Source: Imbricaverruca yamaguchii
Taxonomy: Eukaryota > Arthropoda > Thecostraca > Neoverrucidae
Length of the DNA stretch: 64,000 nt
Direction: 5' to 3'
Assembly: GCA_034440575.1 (NCBI GenBank)
Contig: JAOTOL010001468.1
Span: 454,501-518,500, forward strand
Shown: positions 11,204 to 23,004 of the stretch, in pieces
Layout: every line of letters begins with the position of its first letter
Numbering within the stretch: position 1 is the first letter of the stretch
The notes under the pieces: model-generated
What the model was told of the DNA's origin: nothing
Seen by the model: only the letters and a program-made list of their open reading frames with translations
The model's database searches: none
Program-made: the position numbers and the translations under genes

Positions 11204-13139
11204 GAGCACCAAGACCGAAACTTTGAATTTTCCTATCGCATAACAAAATCTCAATAAGTTCCACCATGGTTTTCAGGCATACATCTTATCTTGCTGCTTG
11301 AGGCCCGTTCCACTACACATACATGTGAAATGAAAACTTGAACGCAAGGGCATCACTAGGAAGCACAACCTTTGTGGATTTGTTTCTGTGCTGTTCACAC
11401 ACCGTACATAGTTGGATTTCCAACTGCGATACCTGAAGCTGCCTTCGTGGATTCAGCGCCATCGAGTTCGAACATAGCTCCTGCTGTTTTAAAAGAAAAA
11501 TAAAATATCAAGGACAGATTCAGGCACCGGATATCTGACAATTTTAAGGCGTTTTATGATCCTTCGGAATATCGTACCTCAATGTCATGTATGCACCACA
11601 CAAGCCGTTATTGGTACATCCTTTGGTACTCATAATCGTTCCACGAGGATCAGAGGTGGATAAGGGTGAGGTAAAATGGTGTTGTGAGTCACAAATACTA
11701 CGCAATTAATTTTCACCTGAGCTGTCGAGCATCTTCTCCTATCGCGCCTGCTATGGATATTGAGATGTGTGGAAATATAAAACATGCCCAATTGGAACGG
11801 TATCAGGGGTGTCGATTTTTAAAAAACATTGGGGGGGGGGGGGCGAAGTGCCAACGCACGCCCCCCCCCCCCTCAAACCAAAAACTCATCGGATTTTGCA
11901 CACTATATTTTCAGATCTCAGAAATTCCGAGTTTGTATTCGACGATGTGTATGTTTATGTTTATTCAGCTTACTCACGAACGAGGAAAATCGTCCAATAA
12001 CTAATAGCTACACTTTCACTTCAACGCAGGCGATCCACAAAATTATTCCGACCTGGACTCATTGTGTACAAAACTAATCTTCTGGATAATGACGTAATGA
12101 ACCATGAGGTGTCCATGCAAAAATGAACCGCTTCCTGCGGAATTTCACCTTCACGTGCATCATAATGCATAATACAACAAGGCGTGACTTAACTTCCACA
12201 GAAATTGTAAATCTGACCGAATATGCCTCTCTGAGTTCATCTCTGGAGACAATCCAGACACGACCAGGAAATATTCTTTCGACAGAATGTATAAAAGGAT
12301 TACTAGGAAAGGCATGCAAGGAAGCATAAAACATGTTCTCGAATACTAGCGCAAACTGTCCGGATCTCCAAGGTGAAAAAACCTCGGTGGCGGAAGAGGG
12401 CCATGAAAGGTTTGAATCCCACACAACAATGGGGAGAAGCATCAGGTCAGTGCAATTTGTGCTTAGTCCCGAAGCTACCTCACATCGTCATCTGCCTTAT
12501 CTGTGGGAGCGAGACACTTTAGCAGACTAGTGCCATGTTTTTTATCCAGCTCGAATTGCTGATTACATAGCGCCTTAAACGGCACCAGGGATGCCATTAC
12601 TAAAAGTACACGTCTTGGTTCTCCTCTGTTGATCTTGTCCAGATACCTAGCAGAAACAGTTTACATGCACGTATGCCTGATCAAGCTAAATGTGACTGTA
12701 AGTGCTTTTTCGCACCCTATAACGATATGGAAACACGACGAGAGTGTTGCAATAACCACTGTTGATGTGCATGCAGCATACATTTCAATGGTGTTCTGTC
12801 GTTTCCCAGGAATGCTACATATTATCAGAGAAAAAATTGAAAATTTATATTAGAGATATATTAGTACGCAAACACAGTTGACATTCTCTAAATATCCATG
12901 TTTTAGTTGGTAGATTCGGCTCATTGGCTGCGACACAGCTTCCGTCTGAGGGCGGGTCAGGTCAGCTGACCACTCCTACATACGCCAAGAAGCATCTTGG
13001 CCAAAGTAGTCTATCCAGAGCTTCTCTCGGCATCGTGACGTCAGCTGCTGGGTTCGGGCGGACAACGTGACGCCAGCGCTAAGCAGCTCAGTTGGAGTCT
13101 GAGCCATTATGCGCGGGTGTTTTCGACTGCGGCGGGGAG
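11204..13139. other. Unassigned stretch
   Basis: Mostly AT-rich sequence with no supported gene. Frames at 11684-12004, 12074-12442 and 12629-12853 show no recognisable features. It contains the G-run/C-run hairpin at 11831-11872. Confidence 0.4.
11831..11872. repeat. G13/C12 inverted homopolymer hairpin
   Basis: A run of 13 G (11831-11843) is separated by 17 bases from a run of 12 C (11861-11872). The arms can pair as a hairpin, or form G-quadruplex and i-motif structures on opposite halves. Confidence 0.85.
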
Positions 13140-13325
13140 GAAGTCAGGACATCACGTGACCCGAATCGGAGCAAATAAGGTCATCACGTGACTTGTGTAG
13201 GAGCATGTGAGGACATCACGTGACCTGAGCCGGAGCAAGTGAGGGCATCACGTGACCTGAGCCCGAGCAAGTGAGGGCATCACGTGACTTGTGCATGAGC
13301 ATGTGAGGACATCGCGTGGCCTGAG
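13140..13325. repeat. 32-bp minisatellite carrying TCACGTGA E-boxes, about six units
   Basis: Each unit reads CATCACGTGACCTGAGCC followed by GGAGCAAGTGAGGG, with variants. The 8-bp palindrome TCACGTGA is kept in five units and mutated to TCGCGTGG in the last. Confidence 0.9.
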
Positions 13326-13944
13326 TCGGCCACTGGCGGGGTGCCACAATTGCAGGGCGACTGAGCAGAGCCAGGTCGTGGTGGACGTCCCAGCGATCCC
13401 TAATCTGGTGCAACAACGCTTCAACTCCAAAATTATGGCTCAGCCTGGGCTCACCAGCAAGTGGTGCCATCAGTTGCACAGCTTAGACGACCGCCCACTG
13501 CGATTGGATCTCGGCATCATTGGGTACGCTATGCGACACATCGAAGGTCATGCTCCCCGAGGGGATAATGTGGGGGCAATGTGCTGATCCGACCCCGACG
13601 CGCAACTAAAACAGTCGAGACTTGAAGTTCGCTGCCTTTCCGCACAGAGGAAACGTTTCTTCCCACTTTCAGTGACCGCGCTACCGCTGAATTATGATTA
13701 TCTACGTATCTTTAACTCCCGGCGTCTATCACACCCATCCTCCTTACAGAAAATGGTGCCTGTGTCACTGATCTAACATAATGAGAGACGCACTTCTGGC
13801 GTTAGCAGTGAGGGCAGCTGCGTACACCGGCGGGCATTTGGACAGCTTGACATTCATGCACATTATCATCGTTGAGAAAGCCGATCACGCGCCGCAGGCG
13901 ACAGCCAACAAGGCAGCCATCAGAAGCGAGCGTCGCAATTAGGA
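13326..13944. other. Unassigned stretch between minisatellites
   Basis: A 98-codon plus-strand frame (13291-13587) overlaps the previous array and shows no recognisable domain. No other feature seen. Confidence 0.4.
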
Positions 13945-14275
13945 CAGTGGACCCGCGGTCGGTCGAGCCCCCGCTGTACCACACTGCCCACCGCCCACTG
14001 TGTGACGTGTCGCAGCTAGCATGGTGGTCCCGCGGTCGGCCAAGCCGGCACTGCACTGTACTTCCCGCTGCCCACTGTGCGAAGGTGTCGCAGCTAGCAC
14101 GGTGGTCCCGCGGTCGGCCGAGCCGGCACTGCACTGTACTTCCCGCTGCCCACTGTGCGAAGGTGTCGCAGCTAGCACGGTGGTCCCGCGGTCGGCCGAG
14201 CCGGCACTGCACTGTACTTCCCACTGCCCACTGTGTGAAGGTGTCGCAGTTAGTGTGGCGGTGCCGCAGCGCGTT
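13945..14275. repeat. 78-bp minisatellite, about four units (GTGTCGCAGCTAG family)
   Basis: Units run from GGTGTCGCAGCTAGCAC to CCCACTGTGCGAA and repeat exactly 78 bases apart in the two best copies (14084, 14162). Since 78 is divisible by three, open frames persist on both strands and are repeat artefacts. Sequence is shared with the array at 15.6-16.2 kb. Confidence 0.92.
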
Positions 14276-15624
14276 AGGCGGAGGCGCAGTGTTAATGCGG
14301 ACATCGTGATATTTCCAGCGAAAAAAAAAAGAATGCACGAAAGTTTCTGATGCCATTTAAGAACTTTGGAATATGCGTCGACGACAAGCCTGCTCGGATG
14401 CTCACTTTCTGTGCGCTCGAAAAATATAGTTGCAATTTATTGCGCTCTGTGTCCATGAAACATTATCCGAAGTGCATTTATTAATGTCAGCTTGCCTTCA
14501 ACTAATAATTTCATTGTCGCTTACATTTACATATTGCACATATTGTTACTTCTCTTCTTGGCTTCTGGAACTAAATTCTGATCTTCACCCACCATAGGTG
14601 GCGGTCCGCCGGCGTCGTCTGACCGCGGCTCGCTGCCGACCGGCCACCACTGATATGGCCAGTCGCTGAGCCATTACCTGGACGTTAATGGACCCCGACG
14701 CCAAAGTTACAGCCATATTTTCATATTTCAAACGATAGGCCATGTGCCTGGCATGGTATCTGATACCATTGGAGTTGGGGCCAATAGGTTCCTTCGATAT
14801 TGTCCAGGAACATTACGCACATGGCCGTTGAATGGAAATGCATCACAATCGTTCAATTCGCCTATGCAATTTTGGCGTGGCAGAGCGAATGTTGCTTGGT
14901 ATTGATCAAGGCTGGAACCTTCTCTTGACGTGACTCCGCTCGGCTGCCCTAAGGACCCTCTGAGCAACAAATGTCGGCGGTTGGTGCTTATCGAGCCATG
15001 CCAGAACTTCAATAAAGCCTGAAAGCTTCATGTCATAATGTGAAAGTGGCATTCATAAAAACAGCCGCAATATGACATCAGAAGGCAGGTGATTTATGCT
15101 GGTTTACTTCAGACCACTGGACAATAATTCGCTGACGCAAAGCATCAGATATATCCCTTAAATGAATGCAATGTGATAAATTGACGCAAATCACATGATT
15201 GAACGCACCAATTACAGGGTTAAAACTCCATGGAGGTTATTCCTGATAATATCAAAATGTAGCACTCTTGACTTTTGTTTAGTTAAGAGCATTGGCAATT
15301 CTGATCACATTACCCAGAAGCTGCATGACCCATTGTATTACAAGAAGTTGTGTGACAAATCCTCCTATTTCACCTTGAGGGCAAAGTGAAAGAGTGCAAT
15401 TATTTGATAATAATACGAACTACACATCTAAAGAGAGCTTGCTTCAATGTTGTTCAGATTTGACCATTGGAAATTACCTGGGCGTCCTGTAGAAACTATA
15501 ATATGACATTCACAATAGCAAGCCACTCTGCTGGAGCTCCTTCACAAAGGCACCAACAGATCGGCACCACCAGTATTATGTTCGCTCGTGACGCCTAACC
15601 GGGATGAACTCTGAGCACTGCCTA
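14276..15624. other. Unassigned stretch
   Basis: No supported gene. The frame at 15195-15389 contains STLDF...GNSDH, faintly like the C-terminal end of a LINE endonuclease, but this is too short to call. Confidence 0.4.
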
Positions 15625-16200
15625 ATGCTCACTGCGTGAGGTGTCGCGGCTAGTGCGGCGATCCAACGGCGGGGCGAGCCGTCACAGCACTACACTGTTC
15701 CCTGTGCGACATGTCGCAGTAACAGTGTCGCAGTTACTGCGACAGTCGCTCGGTAGGGCGAACCGCCACTGTACTACACTGAGCCCTGTGCGACGTGTCG
15801 CAGTTACAGTGTCGCAGTTACCATGGTAGTCGCTCGGTAGAGCGAGCCGCCACTGCACTACACTGAGCCCTGTGCGACGTGTCGCAGCTACAGTGTCGCA
15901 GTTACCGTGACAGTCGCTCGGTAGGGCGAGCCGCCACTGTACTACATACACCGTTCCCTGTGCGTCATGTCGCAGCTAGTGTGTCGCAGCTAGTGTGTCG
16001 CAGCTAATGCATCGTGACTAGTGTGTCGCAGCTAGTGTGTCGCAGCTAGTGTGTCGCATCTAGTGTATCGCGGCTAGTGTGTCGCAGCTAGTGTGTCGCA
16101 GCTAGTGTGTCGCAGCTAGTGTGTCGCAGCTAGTGTGTCGCAGCTAGTGTGTCGCAGTGAGCGCGGCCGTCTCGCGGCGGGGCGAGCCGCCAATGCACTA
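15625..16200. repeat. Compound satellite: about 90-bp units then a 14-bp array
   Basis: From about 15640 to 15968 there are four units of roughly 90 bases containing GTGTCGCAGTTAC and CGCTCGGTAGGGCGAGCCGCCACT. From 15969 to 16158 the sequence collapses into about 13 copies of the 14-mer GTGTCGCAGCTAGT. It then returns to a larger unit. Same family as the 78-bp array at 13.9 kb. Confidence 0.9.
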
Positions 16201-19200
16201 CACCGTCGACTGCCTACTGCGTGACGTATAGGATGACAAAGCGCGGCCAACAGTTGTCTGACGGGGCGGCTGTGTTTGTAGCCCGTCGTGACCGCTGCTG
16301 ATGTTCCCAGGAGGCGGGTGTGCCGAGTGATATGCGACTCGCCAATGGGATCCGAGCCGGTTGTTTTTAGATCTTCGGCGCGGGCCTCTGTCAAACATTT
16401 GCAAATAGAACAGCGCTGGTGCATAACGGGGCTCCGTCGGCGAAGAAGTCACAGGTGAAAGAAATATCGGAGAATGATGTGAGATGAAGGGATGGACAAT
16501 GGCAGCAAATCTGTCGTACGGCTAAAAGAAATAAGTGTGTGTTTGCGACGCAATGCGCTGCTTGGTAAATGCAACGAGCCATCTATATTACAGATCGGTT
16601 GCGGGTCGCGATACTTCTATGACCAAGCTTCACCAGCGGCCTTTTAACCGATTCTGCGAATAACCTGAACGTAGGCCATTTGGACACATGCTGTGGGACC
16701 TGATTGTGCCCCCATAAGAAGTGATGGTCGATAACTCTCAGCGAAAGCAGCGAGCGAAATCCGAGGAGCGCCTTGGAAGAGTGCCAACTGAAGCCAGCTC
16801 AGTCATGCTGGTGACTAAAACTGGTTTGAACCGGTAAACAGGCGCAGAAACTGGCGAAAACTTTTCGGCTTATTTGCCAAGGCATCTAATTTTCCCACAA
16901 GTCATGTTATGCCTATCTAAGATCGAAGCTAAGAATCACTGCCGGAACGTAGCACGGATTGATATTTTCCAATCCGGTCCAATGCATATTCGCATGGACC
17001 AATCCAACCGTATTCATATATGTACAGGATGCAAACATCCATCCGTTATCCGATCCACTTTTAGAAATATAAAATTGTTCAATCCTGGGTGGTTGCATCA
17101 ATCAACCATGGACACTATGCAATATTCTAGCTATCAAGACAAAATAAAAACCTGAATTAACATTTGATGTGAAATTTGATTTCCTTTTTTTGGCAACACA
17201 ATGTCTTGCCAAGCATAACAATTTCACTTCAGATCGAATGTGCGCACATGCAGTCCTCTAACGTATGCTTGCTCATGGTCCATAAACGTGAACAAAACAT
17301 GCAAGGAACGGCACGACACCAAAGAATCAAATAAGATAGCAAGATCATGAACTTTAGAATTAAACATTAGAAATGCCCGCCGTGTTTGCATCAAAATGAT
17401 CATCACTATATCGGCTCAAGGCTCTAGGCTACCAAGCTCAATTCACAACACAAATTGCCATGTCAGGCTCACAATTATTTAATCTAAAGCATGAAACATG
17501 CATCAAACTAAAGCAGTTTGTTTCAGATCAGTGTCATTGACAAGCACATGCTATGCAGTACCCTTCTGGCACCTAGTTAGAAAGCTAAACACTCAATGAA
17601 GCATAGCCATGGGCTGACAGCCACGCAGAGCCATATGTAGTTAGGGAGGTAGAAGGTACCTCACACCCCTATAACTTACCATGAATCAAGGGCTTTTTTC
17701 AGCCAGCACATGCCCACATCATTACTCACGACAATTACTGGCTTGGACGTCTTCTGCCTATCAAACTCGCAATTCTTTCTGCTTCAGGCCGGAAATACCC
17801 TGATAAAACTCACATTTCCAATGGAGTTGCATGGTCTTACTCACTGCTTGCAAAGACAATGCTTCATTTGTCCCCGTCTGCCTCGAAGTGGATCATGCTG
17901 CGCTATTTTTCATATATGGCAGCATATTGTTCTTCCCGGTTTACTTTCAATGTGAACAAGCGCAACAATCAGTTGGTCGATTGCAACGATCAGTTGGCCG
18001 ATAACAAGTGGGGCAGGGGCAAGCGAACCTTCGTAGACGTAATTTTTTTTGTCAGCAACGCTACACTTTACTCTGATATTAAACTTCACTTCAGTCTGGC
18101 GTTTTATGAGTATGCTTGTTTACATGTCAGAAAATATGAACCAGAGCACAAAGCCCTGCATATGGCCTCAATATGGTAGTCAAGTCGGGTATCATCAACC
18201 GGCGTGGAAAAAAATAAAATGTAATATGTCTTGCAAATACTGGCGTATGGCAGGATAACATCAATACTATGCATAAAGTATTGCATGAAACTACAACAGC
18301 GGCGGCGTTGAGACAAACAACGCACCCAACTCTCAATGTACTTTTTTAAACATTACTTGTTTCGCTACCACCGAAAGTACGCAGGTACTTCCTTCCCTGC
18401 ATACGTAGTACGGGCGAAAAACTGCATCATGTTGAAGGTTCGATTGTCCCCTCAACTTGCAGTTTCCTGCAAGCATGAGTATGGCTCCGATTCAACATCG
18501 CCGAATTATGACTATGAACATATTACAATTTGGAGAAATGCATGCGTAATTCACGAGGTAAGTGGACCACGCACATTGACACAAGTGCTATTATATTCGG
18601 GAGAACAGGCTTAAGGAGAGCGCGTTTTGCTTACACAATTATTCCGTTTTGCCTTCCCCAACTGAAGCATACCCTCTGTTTTCCTTCTACATCATCTTGG
18701 CAATTCATGTCATGGTATTCATGAAGATTACCAATGGCGTTAGAGGTGCTGGGACGAGAGGCAGGATTTATTTATTGTGCTGTGAAGCCTAAACACGCTG
18801 CAGAGTACCTGAAAATGAAATACATAGCGTCAAAGTACACGGATGTTCGTCATCTGCACCTATATTATCAACGTTATGATAGTATTGTTCTCCGTTAGTA
18901 TTAGTAGATATTGTGAATAGCAGCAGTTGAGAAAAATAAGGAGATATTCATTATAATTCAGTAGATAAATTGTTATTTGTTATATAAAGAAGGTCTAGCT
19001 CGTCCTTCTTCCAAGATTGTCATCGAGAGTCTAGCACTCGAGGACAATCTTGATGCGGGTGAGGGGGTTCACGATGAATGTGACTAACCAGACTAATTAT
19101 GCCATGGACGCGGATTTGGAAAATGAGCTAAGAGCAAGGGTGTCCATTTATACAAATGATTGGTATAACTCAAGTACCCGAAGGAATGTTATACAATGCA

Positions 19201-20108
19201 TATGCCTGGGACCGTAGAAAACGAGAACTGAGCACGTGGACACGGAAAATGTTATTATGTTTACCAAATGGATGTACAAGGCGCATTATATGACTGTGGA
19301 GGTATGCGCTAAATACGCCACGCTTGTATCCGGTATGGAGTCATACGGTATTAAACGGCCAGCACTAAGCAGAACATCCTGTTTTCTATTTCACATTTCC
19401 AAGCATGTTTCTAGATTGCGCATGTGGAAAAATGTGCTTGTTGGTTGAACTTCGACTACACCACCCCATTGCTATATAAAACGGCCCTGTCACCATAGGG
19501 GATGCAAGGGACGCCCTCCCCCAGTCATCTTCCTGTGGAATTAATCACCCACTGCCGAGGCAAACGGCTCCTCCCAGAGTCAAAATGACCCATCCATCTC
19601 TGTAGATCAGGGTGTCGTTCTGTGAAGTCAGTTGTCGGAGCTCAGTGACTGATTCGTGGACGAAGACAGGGCTTTCTCAACAGGGGAGGGGGACTGAAAC
19701 TCCTCCGATTTCGACAAACATACACCTTGTTAGAATCGGAAAATTATCAGAAAACTTACATTTCCCGATAATTGTTTTGTCTTCTTCAAGTTTGCCATAT
19801 CAAACCCACGGATTCACTATGTCAATTATTGCCGCACAGGTATTGGATGATGGCCCACAATCATGATAAGGGTAATTTCACACCCAGTAACTTGCGTCCT
19901 GTATGAGATAGAGAAGAGCGATCAATGCCATGACAGAGCCCTTTCCGTACGCTCAAACAGTAACTTCGGTGCATATTTTCCTCATCCCCTTCCCGTCCGT
20001 TCCGGCCCCGCCGACCAATCCGGTGTCTCTCGGCCGTAATACGCATATCTGAGGTAGAGATTAGTCGTCTCAAGACGCCTGTAAGATATAAACTTAGAAT
20101 GTGATACG
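16201..20108. other. Long unassigned stretch
   Basis: About 3.9 kb of moderately AT-rich sequence with many short frames (such as 16874-17155, 17710-17955, 18336-18614), none with recognisable features. A small imperfect hairpin lies at 19012-19052. Probably intergenic or intronic. Confidence 0.4.
19012..19052. repeat. Imperfect hairpin, 41 bases
   Basis: Ten-base perfect arms CAAGATTGTC (19012-19021) and GACAATCTTG (19043-19052), with a further CGAG/CTCG pairing inside after a two-base internal loop. Confidence 0.75.
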
Positions 20109-20412
20109 CATATGGATGATACTCTACTCTATCATATGTGTCTAGGGGTAATTGGTTACAAAACGACTCAAATAGTTAAATCACCCTGTAACCTAAGACA
20201 TGATAAGACGATAGGATTAAGCCAAAAGTAAAATTGTTCAGCAAATTGGCAGCATTTAGACATGTATGTATGTATGTATATATGTGCGCATGTATGCATT
20301 GTCGGGATGCATTGCTGCATTGTATGGGTTGTTGAGATTTCGAAGAATTTCCCCAAAATAAAGTCTTTAGAATACCGGAACACATATGATAGAGTAGAGT
20401 ATCATCCATATG
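20109..20412. mobile_element. 304-bp element with perfect 33-bp terminal inverted repeats
   Basis: The 33 bases at 20109-20141 (starting CATATGGATGATACTC) are repeated without mismatch in reverse complement at 20380-20412. The 238-base interior is AT-rich with a (GTAT)n run and no frame of note. The layout fits a short MITE or foldback element. No clear target-site duplication is visible. A decayed third half-copy follows at about 20415-20440. Confidence 0.8.
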
Positions 20413-21667
20413 TCCCGTATGGATGACATACATATCATATCCCACCTTTGTCCCGTCTCTATTAGGTGCTTGTTGAGAAATTATTTTCAGATATGTCCGA
20501 GTATGATCTGCGACTGGACGCATGACCCGATATTGAACAACTCTAGCGAACTGGACACGATTTGTAAACCCATCACGTTTGGCGATGGTTGAGCAGCGCT
20601 CATCCACCAGCATGGGCGACCGCCACCAGTGTTCGCCACGCTATTCGGAGGAGCCCACCGATTAGAAAGCCTGCCGGAGGTCAGAGTTCAGCCGACGACC
20701 TTTCGCATTCCAGGCAGAAGCATTATTGAACTGCGTCGCTTCTGGTGATCCGAAATGCTGTTCTGGGTAAAGGCAATATTTGGCAGCGAGTTGTGTGCCA
20801 TTTATTTTACTGCGGTGCAAACTGGTTGGCCCAGCAGGATAACACACAATTGCGAATCATATTGATAACGTGATCGCCATCTGAGTCTACTACTCCCTCC
20901 ACATTCCAAACCCACCCCCTCCAAACCACATTTATGAACTCATTCAGGGCTGAGTGACGTTGATGTCCAGTTATTGAACATCATTTGCCAAGTTATCAGG
21001 TCATTTCTTTAATTACCAATGCCTCCCAATCACAGCTGAAGTGTTTTGGCGTTTAGTATCAAGATACTAGAAACGCATGTGTTGGAGTTGTTCAAAAACG
21101 TGTCTGTGATGTGAAAAATTAACGTCCATGATAGGCGCTAAGTACCCAGAAGCATGTCACCATAAGAAAGCCCTATATAATACGCAACCAATTGGACTGC
21201 ATGCTCTCAATTTAGAAGCGTATTTATATGACTATTGAGAACTCAGGACATATATTATCTTCTATGCTCGCGAACTGTTGGATATATTACGATAGATTAA
21301 AGCTGCACATTAGAGCAATGGAAACTGGATTGCTTCATCGGTGCATCAACGGAGATTTAGGCATTGCAGTCAACTAGCCTAATTTGTATGCCTGCGTGAC
21401 ACGGTATTCAACATAGCCATGTGGATATATTGGGGGGCTGCACATTGATGAGACAGTGCGACGTGGTTACCGGACGACACAGTGCATCATGAAAGCTCAG
21501 AACATGTTCGTTTGATGGAAGGAATGAACTTAACACCACCGTGGCCCCATAATCCGTGGCAGCACTGGTAAGGCCCAGGTAGGTGTCCGAGTATTTATCC
21601 AATAGGTATCTGTAAGTAAGTATCTACCAATGAGTATTTCATTTTCACACCTGCATAATATCTGCTT
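20413..21667. other. Unassigned stretch
   Basis: No supported feature. Short frames only. Confidence 0.4.
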
Positions 21668-23004
21668 TTAACACGCGCCCTGGAGGGCCTCGGAAAATTA
21701 CGCGCACTGGAGGGGGGGGCGGATTCCGTCCCCACTACGATCTCGGCTCGTACTGAGGCTAGAACAACGAAATTCGCAGGGTGGATGGTTACGATAGTGA
21801 ACTCTATTGTGTGCATATTTCATGACCTTAGGTCAGTATCTTCAAGGCCAAATGAGGTCAAAATAGCAACATTTTCTGGTTTTGCGTGGATTGGCTTGTC
21901 ATTGTTATGGATCGCTGTGATTGTGTTTAAATGCTCCAAAATTGGCATTAATGATGTTTTGGACATTACTAATGGTGTAATACAGATGCCAGATCCGTTA
22001 TTTGACCTCAGGTCACCTATATAGGAGCACTTTAGCAGGTCATTACCTGCTCCATTTACCGGAACCGGGCTGCCCACCCGACTGCTCCGTTGGGCGGTTC
22101 GGCACAATCGGCTTCGCAAAGAAAGTAGTGAAATACATGAATAAAGTATGGAAACGCTTAGGCACACGATGACAAACAGTAGATTGTGTAGGGAGTAACA
22201 TGCAAAGCGACATCAATCGCATGACATGCATTTTTGACAGCTTTCCAGTTGACCAAGCTTGGTTCTATTAGCCTGTCATGAACTTGACCTAACTTGACCT
22301 CGGCGACCTGACATGACTTTTAAATTACATAGCATAACAAAATGCATCAAACAAGTCGCTAGTGTTGTCAAGAACAGTTCCATTTTGCCAATATACGGGA
22401 AGTGCATCAGCGCCGATTTTTGTGATCTGACGCCGCGAATTGTTTTTATTTTAACGGCCCCTAACTTGAAAAGTTTTCGGCCGATTTTCATTTTTCTTAC
22501 TTTAAGCAATGCGCCGATCATTTTCAAGTACGTATGGAAAACTTGCGTATATCGGTTGGGACAACATGGAGTTATGTACGAAAAATCGGAGGGATGGGCG
22601 GATTTCGCCATCCCCCTTCAGGGCGTATGTTAACCTATCATAAACTTGACCTGACATGACCTCGCTGACCTGACATGACTTTGAAACAATATAGCATAAC
22701 AATGTATACCAAACCAGTCGCTAGTTTTGTCAGGAACACTTCCTTTTTGCCAATATACGGGAAGCGCATCAGCGCCAATATTTGTGGTCTGGTGCTGATA
22801 ATTTGTTTTTTTTTTACTTTAGCGACCTCTAACAAGAAAATTTTCAGTAGATTTTCAATTTTCTTACTTTCAACAACGAGTCGGTCATTTATAAGCAGGT
22901 ACACAAACAATGGCGTATATCGGCCGGTAAAATCTGGAGTTATCTACGAAAAACGGAGGGGTGGGCGGATTTCGCCCCCCCCCCCCCTCAAGGGTGCCTG
23001 TTAA
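21668..23004 (+). mobile_element. TTAA-bounded element, family 2, with duplicated right end
   Basis: The left end at 21668 reads TTAACACGCGCCCTGGAGG. The right end at 22633, read in reverse complement, is TTAACATACGCCCTGAAGG, matching about 16 of 19 bases. The 3' segment of about 365 bases (about 22268-22633) is repeated directly at 22630-23004, again ending in TTAA. The two direct copies share the AACTTGACC and TACGGGAAG blocks and differ by scattered changes and G/C-run length. No coding frame inside. Inferred to be a second piggyBac-like non-autonomous family. Confidence 0.7.

Noticed and set aside
15195..15389. LINE endonuclease end (STLDF...GNSDH)
   Set aside because: A single short match with no neighbouring endonuclease motifs in any frame.
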